In this document: positions 9,850-20,009 of the stretch, one piece after another
How positions within the stretch are numbered: the first letter of the stretch is position 1
Layout of the letters: each line of letters begins with the position of its first letter
Origin: Candidatus Sedimenticola sp. (ex Thyasira tokunagai)
GTDB taxonomy: Bacteria; Pseudomonadota; Gammaproteobacteria; Chromatiales; Chromatiaceae
Length of the DNA stretch: 64,000 nt
Reading direction: 5' to 3'
NCBI GenBank assembly: GCA_037318855.1
Contig: CP134874.1
Coordinates: 3,472,598-3,536,597 of the forward strand
Position numbers and translations under genes: made by a program
The notes under the pieces: generated by a model
The model's input: only the letters and a program-made list of their open reading frames with translations
Told to the model about the DNA's origin: nothing
The model's database searches: none

Positions 9850-11941
9850 CTAAGGAGAATAACCCTCAAGCAGTACCTGTGAATCTGTAAACTGTAGTCT
9901 CTCTACAGCATGGATATAGTCACTGCCTTCGGGACCTACTACGCGATAGCCATCCCGTTCAGATGAAACAGTGTACTCTGATTGATCCCCCTAAAAAGAA
10001 CACTGTCTGTACCAGCTCCACCATTGATCCCGTCGTTACCAGGACCCGGATAAAATATATCATCGCCACCGCGGCCGATGAGGTAATCTTCGGCATGGGT
10101 GCCGGAGAGGGTGTCAGAATTGCCAGTGCCATACCTGATCACACCTTGTCTGAAGTGGTCACCGCCACGAGATTCCCACCATGCGGGGGTGTTGGCATTA
10201 AACTGTTTGAGTAAGACAGCACGAGGGGAGGTATCTGATAATGAAGCCCGAAGCCCCCATGAACCATACTTGGAAGGGGCACCAATATCGACAAACTGCA
10301 TGAATGGTCCGGCACCAATCTGCTTCCATTTATCCCATAACTCCTGATATAAATCAGCCATCTGTTGGCTGCGAACAAAACCAATTAAATGATTTTGTAG
10401 ACGCTGAAGATCGGCCTCAGGAATACTCACGTGTGCACTATGGTGAACATGTTGACCGCCTTCATAGGCTATCAATTCGAGATCGTATTTTTCGGCCACT
10501 GTTCGTTGAGATTGCAAGGCATCAACCGTCCTTTTCAGAAAATTTCCGAGCCCATCAATTTCCCCCTTAATGAGACGGTAGTGGAAATCAAAATTATTAA
10601 CCGTTGGATCGTCCATGACTGCGAACAAAGCCTCCCGGTTCTTCTGAGAACGTATGACACCACCACCAAAGTAGGCCGCCACCGAAAGAGCATCAAAATA
10701 CATATGTGGTGGCACATAGCCGTCTGGATCATGCTTTTTCCACTTAGGAGCATTAAGAATTTGCTGTGATAGCCAGTCATTTACGGCCTGGGTAGCAGCT
10801 ATTCGCTTTAACCGGGTGCTGGTCTCGTTACCAAATACCTCGGTCCATATTTTCATAACCTCTGAGGCACGCTTGCCGTAGAAGTTACCCCCAGCTCCGG
10901 CGTTAGCAGAATCAAGATCCCACTCGTTAATGGACATTTTCTTTGCATCCCGCGCCTGCTGAAAAGACCAGTTCCAAACCTCATTAGAAAGCTCAACGCT
11001 AGCAATCAAATCTGGATCGAGGTTGTCATGCACATAGTTGGAAAACTTGCGAACATAGTTGTTGTCAGCATGAAATGGCATATTAAACCAAGGATCAGCA
11101 CCTATTTCATTTGCCAGCCGTACCTGTACTTCAACAGGGACGTTGCCGGACCAAGTGTGGTCATCAATTTTTCGCTGCTCTTCCCACTTTGCTATTTTTG
11201 ATCCATTGGTTCCCATCATATCCATGAAACGAACTTGCCGAACATCCCGAATCGACGCTAGCCAATCAGGGTTAAAGATAGCTCCGGCACTATATAATTC
11301 AAGTTGGTTTTCTTTAATTATTTTTATATTACGAATATAGTTTTTCGTACCCTTAGGGTCAGTGTCGTAAATATTGAACCCCCAGTTACCTTCGTTATTT
11401 TTAATATCAAAGATAATGCGCCCTGGCTTTACTTCGATAATCTGCTTATCATCAATTAGAATCAGTTGTAAATCTCCCTTTCCTTCATAGGTCAAAACGT
11501 AGCGTCCTTTCCGTGTTTCCCCCTGACCATAGGCATTGTCACCCCACGCAAAAATTGTTCCGATTGACTTCAGTTCAGCGGGAATAGAAGTCGGCCAACC
11601 ATGTTCATCAAGGTATCCCCCATCTCGGATATCTGTATAACGCATCCCCCCCACTTCCCCGGTTTATGCCCGATCCACACCCGTGACATTTTCATAATAT
11701 CTAAAAATGGCAGACCAGAGTGCCAGTCATTAATACCAGCTAGTCCAACCGCCAGACTAGGATCACTTGAGCCTTCTACATTTTTAAGTCGAGGGTAGGT
11801 GACCTCTTCACCTTTAACTTCGCTGTAACTACTGCCATAGACTAGTTGGTGGCCTAAAAGGAAAATTACAACACAAAACCAAAACGAAAAATTCAAATTG
11901 GCTTTCATGCAAATTTCCCAGTTAATATTTTTACGCTCCAT
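9850..11941 (-). pseudogene. Secreted glycoside hydrolase with RTX calcium-binding tail, two frameshifts
   Basis: Joined frames give about 690 residues. The likely start is ATG 11908 with a signal peptide (FWFCVVIFLLGHQLVYG). A TIM-barrel hydrolase follows: SNEVWNWSF carries the probable acid/base Glu after Asn, and AYEGGQH the probable nucleophile Glu, as in clan GH-A. The end has RTX repeats GRGGDDIFY, GPGNDGING, GGAGTDSVL. Two breaks lie in G-runs: near 11645, where eight G instead of seven restore KWGGMRYTD, and near 9985, where six G instead of five restore RGDQSEY, followed by a further 35 or so residues to the stop at 9850. Such enzymes trim or release polysaccharide outside the cell. 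The natural substrate is probably the polymer made by this locus (inference). Confidence 0.78.
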
Positions 11942-12098
11942 CTCAACATAATTGCTCCGTCAAAGGACTGAGAGTGAATAAAAGTGAGGTCGTAGTATTT
12001 TTTCAGCAGCCAGTTCTCTATGACTTATGAACCGGTCCCTCATGCGCTCGAATCTTAAGCACCCCTCTACCGGCGCGGAATAGACGGACTGTCCATTT

Positions 12099-12185
12099 TT
12101 AGCGCTCGTACTGGAGTAAACACCGACTGGGATCCCAATACCTCCAAGGAAGTTCCCGTAACCATATCGGATCTGTTTTAGCCAT
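12099..12185 (-). pseudogene. 5' remnant of a second acetyltransferase gene
   Basis: A short frame reads MAKTDPIW, then RYWDPSRCLL, and stops. It matches the N-terminal region of the acetyltransferase at 15006 (TDPIW, RYWDPSRRLL), with the same position relative to the ManC copy upstream. It is the leftmost trace of a diverged tandem duplication of the manC-acetyltransferase pair. The rest of 11942-12237 shows nothing recognisable. Confidence 0.65.
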
Positions 12186-12237
12186 GATATTCCAATATCA
12201 GAGATAAGGACAAGAGTTTGCTTTCTGTGCTGCTCGC

Positions 12238-13080
12238 CTACCTTCCATAGACATCAGAGTATCTAACGATATCATCTTCACCCAGATAGCTGCCCGTTTG
12301 GACTTCAATAATCTCTAACGGGATGATTCCTGGATTTTCAAGGCGATGCTTGGTGCCCAGCGGAATATAAACCGACTCATCCTCTGACAAAACAAGATCA
12401 TCTTCTCCCCGGGTCACTTTTGCCGTTCCATTTACGACAACCCAATGCTCCGCCCTGTGGTGGTGCATCTGTAGTGAGAGGCTCGCTCCCGGCTTGACCA
12501 GAATCCTCTTCACTTTAAAGCGACTGCATTCATCGATTGTTTCGTAACTACCCCAAGGCCGGTAGACACGCACGTGATCAGAGCACTCTTCCCTACCCGC
12601 GTCTTGCAGTCGATCTACAATTAATTTAACATCCTGAATACTGGATTTGTCTGCTACCAGAACAGCATCAGCTGTTTCTACCACGACCAATTGATCAAGA
12701 CCGATACCTGCCAATAGGCGATGTTCACTACGCAGATAGCTATTTGATACTCCCTCGGCAACGACATCACCAATCATCACGTTGCCGTTACTATCTGGAT
12801 CACTTACATCTGACAGTGCAGTCCATGCACCTACGTCACTCCGGCCGGCATCAAGAGGGATAACAGCAGCGCGATCAGTCTTCTCCATCACCGCATGATC
12901 AATAGACTCACTGGGGGATGCGGAGAAGACATCCTTTTCCAGTCGCTCAAAATCAAGATCGCGACCTCGGTTGTCATAAGAGATACGGCACTGTTGCAGG
13001 TTATCAGGTGCATGTCTCTGAAGCTCATCAGGGATATGTCGTCACTTTGAACAGAAACATACCGCTATTCCAGAGCTAGT
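12238..13080 (-). pseudogene. Partial second copy of manC (mannose-1-phosphate guanylyltransferase)
   Basis: The last 217 residues read openly from 12891 and match the C-terminal half of the intact ManC at 15049-16461, including the type II isomerase cupin region (PWGSYETIDE, VKPGASLSLQMHHHRAEHW). Upstream homology continues to 13080 but has a stop where the intact gene has GDYLWNSG and a one-base loss near 13035. The N-terminal pyrophosphorylase motif is absent. Its first homologous residues (ETAEKYLKSGD) are fused in frame to the end of the acetyltransferase. A 146-bp block, 12692-12837, is identical to 15503-15648 although flanking sequence differs. Confidence 0.85.
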
Positions 13081-13281
13081 CACCTGATTTTAGGTACTTT
13101 TCTGCAGTCTCAATAGGAGGGATCGCAGGTATGCCAACGACTGTATCCCCCTCCCCCACATCATTGAGCACCACGGCATTGGCGCCCACTCTAACATGAT
13201 CCTGAATAACCACATTTCCCAGCACTTTGGCACCGGCCCCAATATCCACATGTCCACCGATAGACGGCACACCCCGCCCTG

Positions 13282-14666
13282 GAGTTATAACTGAATCTGG
13301 TGTTTGAGTAGTTGAAAAAGGGCGGCGTATCTGGTTGATTTGTTGTTGCGAGACATCAAAACAACCATTGGAGATACGCCACCATGAGTAAGAATAACGT
13401 TGTTAAGCTGGCAGGTCGAGATACGATTATCGATCCGCTGACAGAGTTGCTGAGAAGCGGTGCAGAGCAGTTGATCTACCAGGCGGTAGAGGCAGAGCTG
13501 CTGGAGCTGTTGGCGGAGCACACCGAGCGACGGACAGAGGATGGCAAGGCGGGTGTGGTGCGTAATGGTCATCTGCCAGCTCGTAAACTGCAGACAGGAT
13601 TGGGGCCGGTCACGGTCGAGATCCCCAAAGTTCGAGCGAAGACCGGCGAGCCGGTGACGTTCCGATCAGCGCTGGTACCGCCGTATGTACGCAAGACGAA
13701 GTCACTGGAAGCGGCGCTGCCGTGGCTCTACCTGAAGGGGATTTCCAGTGGTGAGATGGGTGAGGCCCTGAAAGTGCTGGTGGGTCCGGATGCAACAGGC
13801 TTGTCGGCCAGCACGGTATCGCGTCTGAAGCAGGTCTGGGCAGAAGAATATCGGAGCTGGTGTGAGGAGCGCCTGGATAAGGAGCATTGGGTGTATGTGT
13901 GGGCAGACGGTGTCTACAGCGGACTGAGAGCAGAGCAGACGAAGCTGTGTGCCCTGGTGGTGATCGGTGTGAATGAGCGTGGTGAGAAGCATTTTCTGGC
14001 AATTGAGGATGGTGTGCGGGAGTCCACGCAGAGCTGGCGGGAGGTACTGTTGAAGCTGAAGTCACGCGGACTGAACCCGCCCAAATTGGCGATCGGTGAC
14101 GGTGCCATGGGCTTCTGGGCTGCGCTGGAGGAAGTATATCCTGAGACGCGCCAGCAGCGCTGCTGGATGCACAAGACCATGAACGTGCTGAACTGCCTGC
14201 CAAAGACAGCTCAGCCGAAAGCGAAGCAGGCACTGCATAACATCTGGCAGGCGGAGACTCAGGCCGATGCGGAAAAGGCCTTTGATCTGTTTATCAAAAC
14301 GTATGAGCCGAAGTATCCGAAGGCTGCCATCTGTCTGCACAAAGACCGAGAGGAACTGATGGCTTTCTATCACTTTCCGGCACAGCACTGGCAGAGCATT
14401 CGGACCAGCAATCCGATTGAATCAACCTTCGGGACAATCCGCCATCGAACCAAGCGTTCCAAGGGCTGCCTATCGCGTGACGGCATGCTACACATGATGT
14501 TCAAACTCGGCCTGTGTGCCGAGAAGAAGTGGAGACGATTACGGGGTTTCGGTTACCTGGCGAAGGTGATAACCGGAATCAAATTTAAAGATGGTGTTGA
14601 GGTAACAGGAGTCGATCAGGTCGCCGCTTGATTCAACTGGTTAAACACCAGATTTGACTATAACTC
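13282..14666 (+). mobile_element. IS256-family insertion sequence, copy 2 (1,385 bp, intact)
   Basis: Inverted ends GAGTTATA...TATAACTC and a perfect 9-bp target duplication, CCCGCCCTG, at 13273-13281 and 14667-14675. It is the only one of three copies with an uninterrupted transposase. It splits the acetyltransferase gene and points against it. Confidence 0.97.
13384..14631 (+). CDS. IS256-family (mutator-type) transposase
   Basis: 415 residues, the usual length. The DDE triad is visible as DGVYSGLRAEQ (first Asp, about residue 177), IGDGAMGFW (second Asp, about 238) and NPIESTFGTIRHR (Glu, about 345). The protein cuts and rejoins the ends of its own element, and by sequence could act on copies at 6968-8639 and 53549-54938 in trans, since their ends are nearly the same. 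Start ATG 13384 is preceded by GGAGATACGCCACC. No frameshift signals. Confidence 0.97.
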   Translation: MSKNNVVKLAGRDTIIDPLTELLRSGAEQLIYQAVEAELLELLAEHTERRTEDGKAGVVRNGHLPARKLQTGLGPVTVEIPKVRAKTGEPVTFRSALVPPYVRKTKSLEAALPWLYLKGISSGEMGEALKVLVGPDATGLSASTVSRLKQVWAEEYRSWCEERLDKEHWVYVWADGVYSGLRAEQTKLCALVVIGVNERGEKHFLAIEDGVRESTQSWREVLLKLKSRGLNPPKLAIGDGAMGFWAALEEVYPETRQQRCWMHKTMNVLNCLPKTAQPKAKQALHNIWQAETQADAEKAFDLFIKTYEPKYPKAAICLHKDREELMAFYHFPAQHWQSIRTSNPIESTFGTIRHRTKRSKGCLSRDGMLHMMFKLGLCAEKKWRRLRGFGYLAKVITGIKFKDGVEVTGVDQVAA

Positions 14667-15048
14667 CCCGCCCTGTCGTCCCAATCGTAACCTGCTGAAA
14701 TATTAGACAGTTACAGCCAATTTCAGCATTTGGATGGATAACTATGCCATTTGGATGGGGGATCAATAGCCCTCCCCCAATTTGACAGTTCAGAGGAATA
14801 TCTGCACCTGTCACTATGCTCCAAAACCGGTGGCGTATAACACAACTCCTAGTGACGAAAAGAGCCAGCAGCCCAGTTTTGTCTACCCAGCGCTGATACA
14901 CCCTTATGGAAGAGAGTAAACGCCGACTGGGATCCCAATACCTCCGAGGGATTTCCCTGGACCATATCGGATCTGTTGCGGACACTGTTTCAGCCATGAT
15001 CTTCAAATATCAGAGACAAGGATAAGATTTGCTTTCTGTGCTGCTCGC

Positions 15049-16461
15049 CTACCTTCCATAGACATCAGAGTATCTAACGATATCGTCTTCACCCAGATAA
15101 CTACCCGTTTGGACTTCAATAATCTCCAAAGGGATAATTCCCTGATTCTCAAGACGATGCTTGGTGCCTAGCGGGATATAAACGGACTCATCCTCTGACA
15201 AAACAAGATCATCTTCACCCCGGGTGACTTTTGCCGTTCCATTTACGACCACCCAATGTTCTGCCCTATGGTGGTGCATCTGAAGGGATAGGCTTGCTCC
15301 CGGCTTAACCAGAATTCTCTTCACTTTGAAGCGACTGCATTCATCGATCGTTTCATAGCTTCCCCAAGGGCGGTAGACCCGCACGTGATCAGAGCACTCT
15401 TCCCTACCCTCTTTTTTCAGTCGGTCTACAATCAGTTTTACATCCTGAATTCTGGATTTGTCTGCCACAAGGACAGCATCGGCTGTCTCCACTACTACTA
15501 ACTGATCAAGACCGATACCTGCCAATAGGCGATGTTCACTACGCAGATAGCTATTTGATACTCCCTCGGCAACGACATCACCAATCATCACGTTGCCGTT
15601 ACTATCTGGATCACTTACATCTGACAGTGCAGTCCATGCACCTACGTCGCTCCAGCCGGCATCGAGGGGTATTACTGCTGCACGATCCGTCTTCTCCATG
15701 ACCGCATAATCAATGGACTCACTGGGACATGCGGAGAAGGCATCCTTTTCCAGTCGCTCAAAATCAAGATCACGGCCTCGATTGTCATAAGAGATACGGC
15801 ACTGTTGCAGAATTTCAGGGGCATGCCTCTGCAGTTCTTCCAGATATGTCGCCGCTTTGAATAGAAACATACCGCTGTTCCAGAGGTAGTCACCGGATTT
15901 CAGGTACTCTTTTGCAGTCTCTAGAGGCGGCTTCTCAACAAATTCATCTACCGGGTAAGCAGCAAGCTGATCGAGTTTTTTGGCTGTGTAGCGAATGTAT
16001 CCAAAGCCTGTCTCTGGAGAGGTAGGAACAATTCCAAAGGTAGCCAGCTTTCCTTGGGCAGCTGAACTGAGACACTTCTCGATAGCCTGCAGAAAAAGAT
16101 CGACATCCTGAATCAGGTGATCCGAGGGAAGCACCAGCAAAACTGCATCTTCACTCATCTCCTGAGCAGCTAGTGCAGCACAGGCTAAAGCAGGGGCTGT
16201 ATTTTTGGCTTCCGGCTCCAGCAAAATGGCGCTCGCTTCTGCTCCTATATTCCGTAGTTGTTCCGCAACGAGAAAACGGTGCTCCTCATTACAGACGATC
16301 AGTGGGTTCGAGCAATCTGCAAATCCGGCAACACGCTGAACTGTAGACTGAAAAAGGGAGAGGTCATCGACTAACGGCAGGAACTGTTTCGGATATGCCT
16401 TGCGAGAAAGTGGCCAGAGACGAGTCCCTGAACCACCTGAGAGTATCGTTGGAACGATCAT
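15049..16461 (-). CDS. manC: Mannose-1-phosphate guanylyltransferase / mannose-6-phosphate isomerase (type II)
   Basis: 470 residues, full length. The N-terminal pyrophosphorylase domain starts with PTILSGGSGTRLWPLSR and has YPKQFLPL and FVEKP; the C-terminal cupin holds PWGSYETID and the metal-binding QMHHHRAEHW. It makes GDP-mannose from mannose-1-phosphate and interconverts fructose-6-P and mannose-6-P. Together with the phosphomannomutase at 43.5-44.8 kb it completes the GDP-mannose route for this polysaccharide. Its start overlaps the stop of the ATPase gene by four bases, so both are co-translated. A decayed partial copy lies downstream at 12.2-13.1 kb. Confidence 0.96.
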   Translation of the reverse strand: MIVPTILSGGSGTRLWPLSRKAYPKQFLPLVDDLSLFQSTVQRVAGFADCSNPLIVCNEEHRFLVAEQLRNIGAEASAILLEPEAKNTAPALACAALAAQEMSEDAVLLVLPSDHLIQDVDLFLQAIEKCLSSAAQGKLATFGIVPTSPETGFGYIRYTAKKLDQLAAYPVDEFVEKPPLETAKEYLKSGDYLWNSGMFLFKAATYLEELQRHAPEILQQCRISYDNRGRDLDFERLEKDAFSACPSESIDYAVMEKTDRAAVIPLDAGWSDVGAWTALSDVSDPDSNGNVMIGDVVAEGVSNSYLRSEHRLLAGIGLDQLVVVETADAVLVADKSRIQDVKLIVDRLKKEGREECSDHVRVYRPWGSYETIDECSRFKVKRILVKPGASLSLQMHHHRAEHWVVVNGTAKVTRGEDDLVLSEDESVYIPLGTKHRLENQGIIPLEIIEVQTGSYLGEDDIVRYSDVYGR

Positions 16462-17285
16462 ACTTTTGCCAACTCCAAAATACCGGATTGCGACTTATCT
16501 CTGATCACATCCCTCATCAACGACTCATCAATGATGCGTTTCTTATCAGCGAATCCATAGACCAGGGCGGTATCACAAAGCGTGTTGATAAGTCTTGGTA
16601 CTCCCTGTGCCGCTTGATGTGCCATTCTGCAGGCGTGGTCGCTAAAGATGGTGACTTTTGCACCGGCAACTGCAGTGCGATGATGGATGTAGTCAACGGT
16701 CTCTTGAGATCCCAGGACATCAAGATGGAAGTCAACAGAGACTCTCTGGGCAAACTGCCTGAGTTCTGGGGTATGCAGCAGATCTCTAAGTTGGGGCTGG
16801 CCGACCAAAATCAATTGCAGTAGTTGGCTCCCGTCAAAGTTGACGTTGGAGATCATTCGTAACTCTTCAAGTTTTTTCTCTTTGAGGTTCTGCCCTTCGT
16901 CAACAATCAATACCGTATTAAGACCACGCTTCTGCTGCTTCTGTAAAAAATCCTGAAACTCTTCGTACTGTTCCACCTCATCCTTCTGTTTATACTCCAA
17001 CCCAAATGCCATCAAGATCCACTTGAGTAGGGGGCCCATCTCCTCCTGTGTATTATTAATTACACCCATGGTGGTCTTTTCATCGACCTTGTTGAGCAGG
17101 TGTCTGATCAAGGTGGTTTTTCCCGACCCTATCTCTCCTGTAATAACTGAAATTGTCGCATCATTCATCATTCCATACTCAAGCATGGTGAATGCCATGG
17201 TATGTTTTTTCCCCATGTAGAGAAAATGGGGGTCCGGCAGTAGAGAGAATGGCTTTTTCTGGAAGCCGTAGAATGCTGAATACAT
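16458..17285 (-). CDS. XrtA-associated ExeA-like AAA ATPase
   Basis: 275 residues. Walker A is GEIGSGKTTLIRHLL (about residue 50), Walker B is VLIVDEGQNL (about 128), and SQLLQLILVGQPQLRDLL gives the sensor region, as in the GspA/ExeA family. A close relative is a standard member of exosortase-A loci, where it sits between the PrsT gene and sugar genes, as here. Its mechanical role in polysaccharide or envelope assembly is not settled. The stop overlaps manC; the gap upstream to prsT holds a palindromic repeat. Confidence 0.88.
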   Translation of the reverse strand: MYSAFYGFQKKPFSLLPDPHFLYMGKKHTMAFTMLEYGMMNDATISVITGEIGSGKTTLIRHLLNKVDEKTTMGVINNTQEEMGPLLKWILMAFGLEYKQKDEVEQYEEFQDFLQKQQKRGLNTVLIVDEGQNLKEKKLEELRMISNVNFDGSQLLQLILVGQPQLRDLLHTPELRQFAQRVSVDFHLDVLGSQETVDYIHHRTAVAGAKVTIFSDHACRMAHQAAQGVPRLINTLCDTALVYGFADKKRIIDESLMRDVIRDKSQSGILELAKV

Positions 17286-17323
17286 GATTATTGAAGTTTT
17301 GATGCTCTTTAATGACTAATATC

Positions 17324-17447
17324 GAGGGGTCAATAGATACTTATTGATTTAATACACCCTCATCCTAACCTTCTCCCTCGTAGGGAGAAGGGACTGGAGC
17401 TTTTACAACACCCTCCGTAGGGAGAAGGAGCTTGTGCTTTTATGATG
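17324..17447. repeat. Nested palindromic repeat, partial copy R1
   Basis: Carries the core TCAATA...TATTGATTTAATACACCC, the CCTTCTCCCTCGTAGGG arm and the GGAGCTTTTACAACACCC segment of the family. The outer AACTCAAGTTTCGGAGTTC arm is missing. Lies between prsT and the ATPase gene. Confidence 0.85.
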
Positions 17448-17494
17448 CTCTTCCTATGGGTGGTGAGAAGTATAACCGCTCGCTGCCACGCATG

Positions 17495-19879
17495 TCATAG
17501 CCCATCCAGAGCCTGCTTTGCATCATCCAATTCAATAAACGATTGATCTGAAAGGGAAATAGCTCTTGTAAGTGCCTCTTTAGCACCCGCTTTGTCGCCC
17601 TCGGCAAGCAGGCTCTTGCCCACATGGTAGTGGAATATGGATAGAGTGGGCAGCGCATCGGCCGCGCTCTTCAGCAATGGCGTTGCATCTTTGGCGTTGC
17701 CCAACTGGTAATGGACCCAACCCAGAGTATCCTTGAAATAGGGCATTTTTGATTTCTCAAAGCGCTTGGCATACTTCAGTGCGGTTTCCAGGCTCTTCTT
17801 GTCCTTACGGTGGTCAGTCAACAAGCTGGCGAGATTATTTGCCGCAAGGTCTATATTAGGATTCTTCTTCAGTATTTTTTCATATACTTCTATCGCCTGG
17901 TCGTACTCACCTTCCTGCTCCAGAATACCGGCCTTAGCCAATGAGAGACTTAGGTTGTCCGGTATGACGTCCAAACCCTTATTAATAACCTCTAGTGCCT
18001 TCACAGGTTTTTTCTGCGTCAGGAGAACATTGGCCATTGCTCTGTAACCAATATCATTGCTCGGATTAAGCGAGATGGCCTGTGCAAAGGAGCCTTCGGC
18101 ACTCTCTGTATCCTTCGCCAGCAGATGGAGCTGCCCCATCAGGATATGCGCAAACAGATTTTCCGGGTGGATATTCAGGACTGATTGTAAAAACCTTTCG
18201 GCATCATCCTGCTTGCCGGCGCGCACATAGGTCCTTACCAGCGAAACAATCGGCTGCACAGCCAAGGGCGATGCCTCATGGGCTCGCTTGAACGCCTCAA
18301 TGCTCTGGTCATATCGCTGCTGCCCTTGATACACCACACCCAAAATTTGATCTGATAACGCCTTACTATCAAGATCACGCAGCCGCTCTGCAATCTGTTG
18401 TGCCGTCGCCCAATCTCTCTGGGATAGCTTGACCTGTGCCATCATCTGCAGGGCTGCAATAGAGTCCGGCACACGATCGATAAACTTCTGCAACTCCTCC
18501 CCGGCCTGGTCAGTCCCGCGGTCTTTAATCAAAAGACGCGCATATTCCAACACAATCTTCTGGTTGACTGGGTCGATCTGTATCGCTCGCTTGTAGTTCT
18601 CTTTTGCCAGTTGCGGAGATTTATTACTCAAATGTGCTTTTGCAAGAAGTGCCAGGGCATTGACTGATCCAGAATCATTTTTAAGTACAGTACGCAGGGT
18701 AGCGATGGCATCTTCAACTTTTCTATCCGTAAGTTGCATGGTCGCTTTGATAAGCAGAGCACTGCTATTTTTTGGCTCCAGTGCAAGTACTTCCTCTATC
18801 AGCAACAGAGCCTCATTTTTATCCCCTGCACTTAATGCAAGTGCCGCCAAGCGTGATTTTGCCGCTATTCCATTTGCGCCTTCAGCATCTGTGGCGACAA
18901 CTTTGTTTAGAACTTCTTTGGCTTTCTCTTGCTGCTTCTGAGATATGTATATCTCAGCCAATGCAAATTGAAATTTATACTCTTCAGGATTCTCTGAAAT
19001 GTATTTATCGAGCTCTGTAACCGCTTTATCTAATCCGTAGTTGGCAAGTAAGAACTTCACCAGGCTCAACTTTTTATCTAAGTCAGCTGGGAAATCGACT
19101 ACTATCTGCCTCAAAACAGCTTCGGCCTTATCGATCTGTTTATTCGAAACATAGAACTGGGCAAATGCACGCCGGAATGCAATATTCTCGGGATAGAGTT
19201 CAATCAAGCGCTCAAATACATCAGCGGCTTTATCACCCGCATCGAGGCTGCTCAACGCTTTAATCTTGATCAACTGCAGAGCAACATTGCGCTCATGTGA
19301 AGTTATACCTTTATCCAGGTAGGTTATGGCGGCTTCAGCATCTCCTGCTAAGAGTCGCTCAGTAGCGCGTACGATCAATGCATCGACATGGCCTGGTTCA
19401 AGGCTAAGTGCTCTGTCTGCTTCCCTTGTTGCCCCATCTGTATCGCCAAGTTTAAACAGTACCGCTGCTCTAAAGGCTCTTACATCTGGATTGTCGGGTG
19501 CGAGTTTAAGCGTTTCATCACTCTCTTCCAGCGCTTTGTCCAGGAGTTTTGCAGCAAGCCTGATCTTTCCGCGCTTGATTCTGGCATCAATGTGATTGGG
19601 ATCAAGGCTGACCACATTGTTCAACAGCTTATATGACTGCTTCCACCGCCCCTGTTTCTCAGCCGCCTTAGACCAGCCATACCAGGCAGGCACGAGATCT
19701 TTCTTGATTTGGAGTGCATTTCTAAACTCGAGAATTGCACTTTTGTATTCACCTTTTTCAAGAAGCGCCTGGCCACTCTTAAGATACTCGGCGGCTTTCT
19801 CATCAGGGGAACTGCACCCTGAAAGCAGGAGCAGCAGAGAAACAGTAATCAAAAGGATCTTTATGTTATGAAATGACAT
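17495..19879 (-). CDS. prsT: XrtA/PEP-CTERM system TPR-repeat lipoprotein PrsT
   Basis: About 794 residues from ATG 19879, chosen because it puts a lipoprotein signal (ILLITVSLLLLLSGCSS, lipobox LSGC) at the N-terminus; the frame is open further upstream to 19945. The rest is a long series of TPR motifs (for example AAEYLKSGQALLEKGEYKSAILEFRNAL split over two helices, and LVPAWYGWSKAAEKQGRW). PrsT is a constant companion of EpsH/XrtA exosortase in exopolysaccharide loci and is thought to act as an envelope scaffold. Same strand as xrtA, 130 bp downstream of it. Confidence 0.93.
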   Translation of the reverse strand: MSFHNIKILLITVSLLLLLSGCSSPDEKAAEYLKSGQALLEKGEYKSAILEFRNALQIKKDLVPAWYGWSKAAEKQGRWKQSYKLLNNVVSLDPNHIDARIKRGKIRLAAKLLDKALEESDETLKLAPDNPDVRAFRAAVLFKLGDTDGATREADRALSLEPGHVDALIVRATERLLAGDAEAAITYLDKGITSHERNVALQLIKIKALSSLDAGDKAADVFERLIELYPENIAFRRAFAQFYVSNKQIDKAEAVLRQIVVDFPADLDKKLSLVKFLLANYGLDKAVTELDKYISENPEEYKFQFALAEIYISQKQQEKAKEVLNKVVATDAEGANGIAAKSRLAALALSAGDKNEALLLIEEVLALEPKNSSALLIKATMQLTDRKVEDAIATLRTVLKNDSGSVNALALLAKAHLSNKSPQLAKENYKRAIQIDPVNQKIVLEYARLLIKDRGTDQAGEELQKFIDRVPDSIAALQMMAQVKLSQRDWATAQQIAERLRDLDSKALSDQILGVVYQGQQRYDQSIEAFKRAHEASPLAVQPIVSLVRTYVRAGKQDDAERFLQSVLNIHPENLFAHILMGQLHLLAKDTESAEGSFAQAISLNPSNDIGYRAMANVLLTQKKPVKALEVINKGLDVIPDNLSLSLAKAGILEQEGEYDQAIEVYEKILKKNPNIDLAANNLASLLTDHRKDKKSLETALKYAKRFEKSKMPYFKDTLGWVHYQLGNAKDATPLLKSAADALPTLSIFHYHVGKSLLAEGDKAGAKEALTRAISLSDQSFIELDDAKQALDGL

Positions 19880-20009
19880 ATCTATTAGCTTTCCAATCTT
19901 GTCCTTGCCAGATAACTCAACTGTCACTGTTATAATAGCTGACACCGGGTTCCAAAAAACTTGTCGCTATAAGTACCCAAACGCACAATATTAGTGCGGC
20001 TACAGTCTA

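Larger units (their letters stand above)
13076..15006 (-). pseudogene. Serine-acetyltransferase-like hexapeptide acetyltransferase, split by IS256
   Basis: The N-terminal part (15006-14667) reads ATDPIWSREIPRRYWDPS and ends IFQQVTIGTTGRG; the C-terminal part (13272-13094) resumes VPSIGGHVDIGAGAKVLG and GANAVVLNDV, the left-handed beta-helix repeats with the usual GxPA end. The IS256 copy at 13282-14666 lies exactly between them with a 9-bp duplication, so one gene of about 190 residues was cut. Related enzymes acetylate sugars or serine; next to manC a role in acetylating exopolysaccharide is likely. The C-terminus runs into ManC-derived residues through the duplication joint. 14641-14666 belongs to the IS, so the gene should be dead unless the IS leaves. 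Confidence 0.85.

Noticed and set aside
13610..14233. Long open frame of 207 codons on the minus strand inside the IS256 transposase
   Set aside because: It is a shadow of the transposase frame; the translation is rich in Ser/Pro/His and appears again in all IS copies as an effect of the codons opposite.
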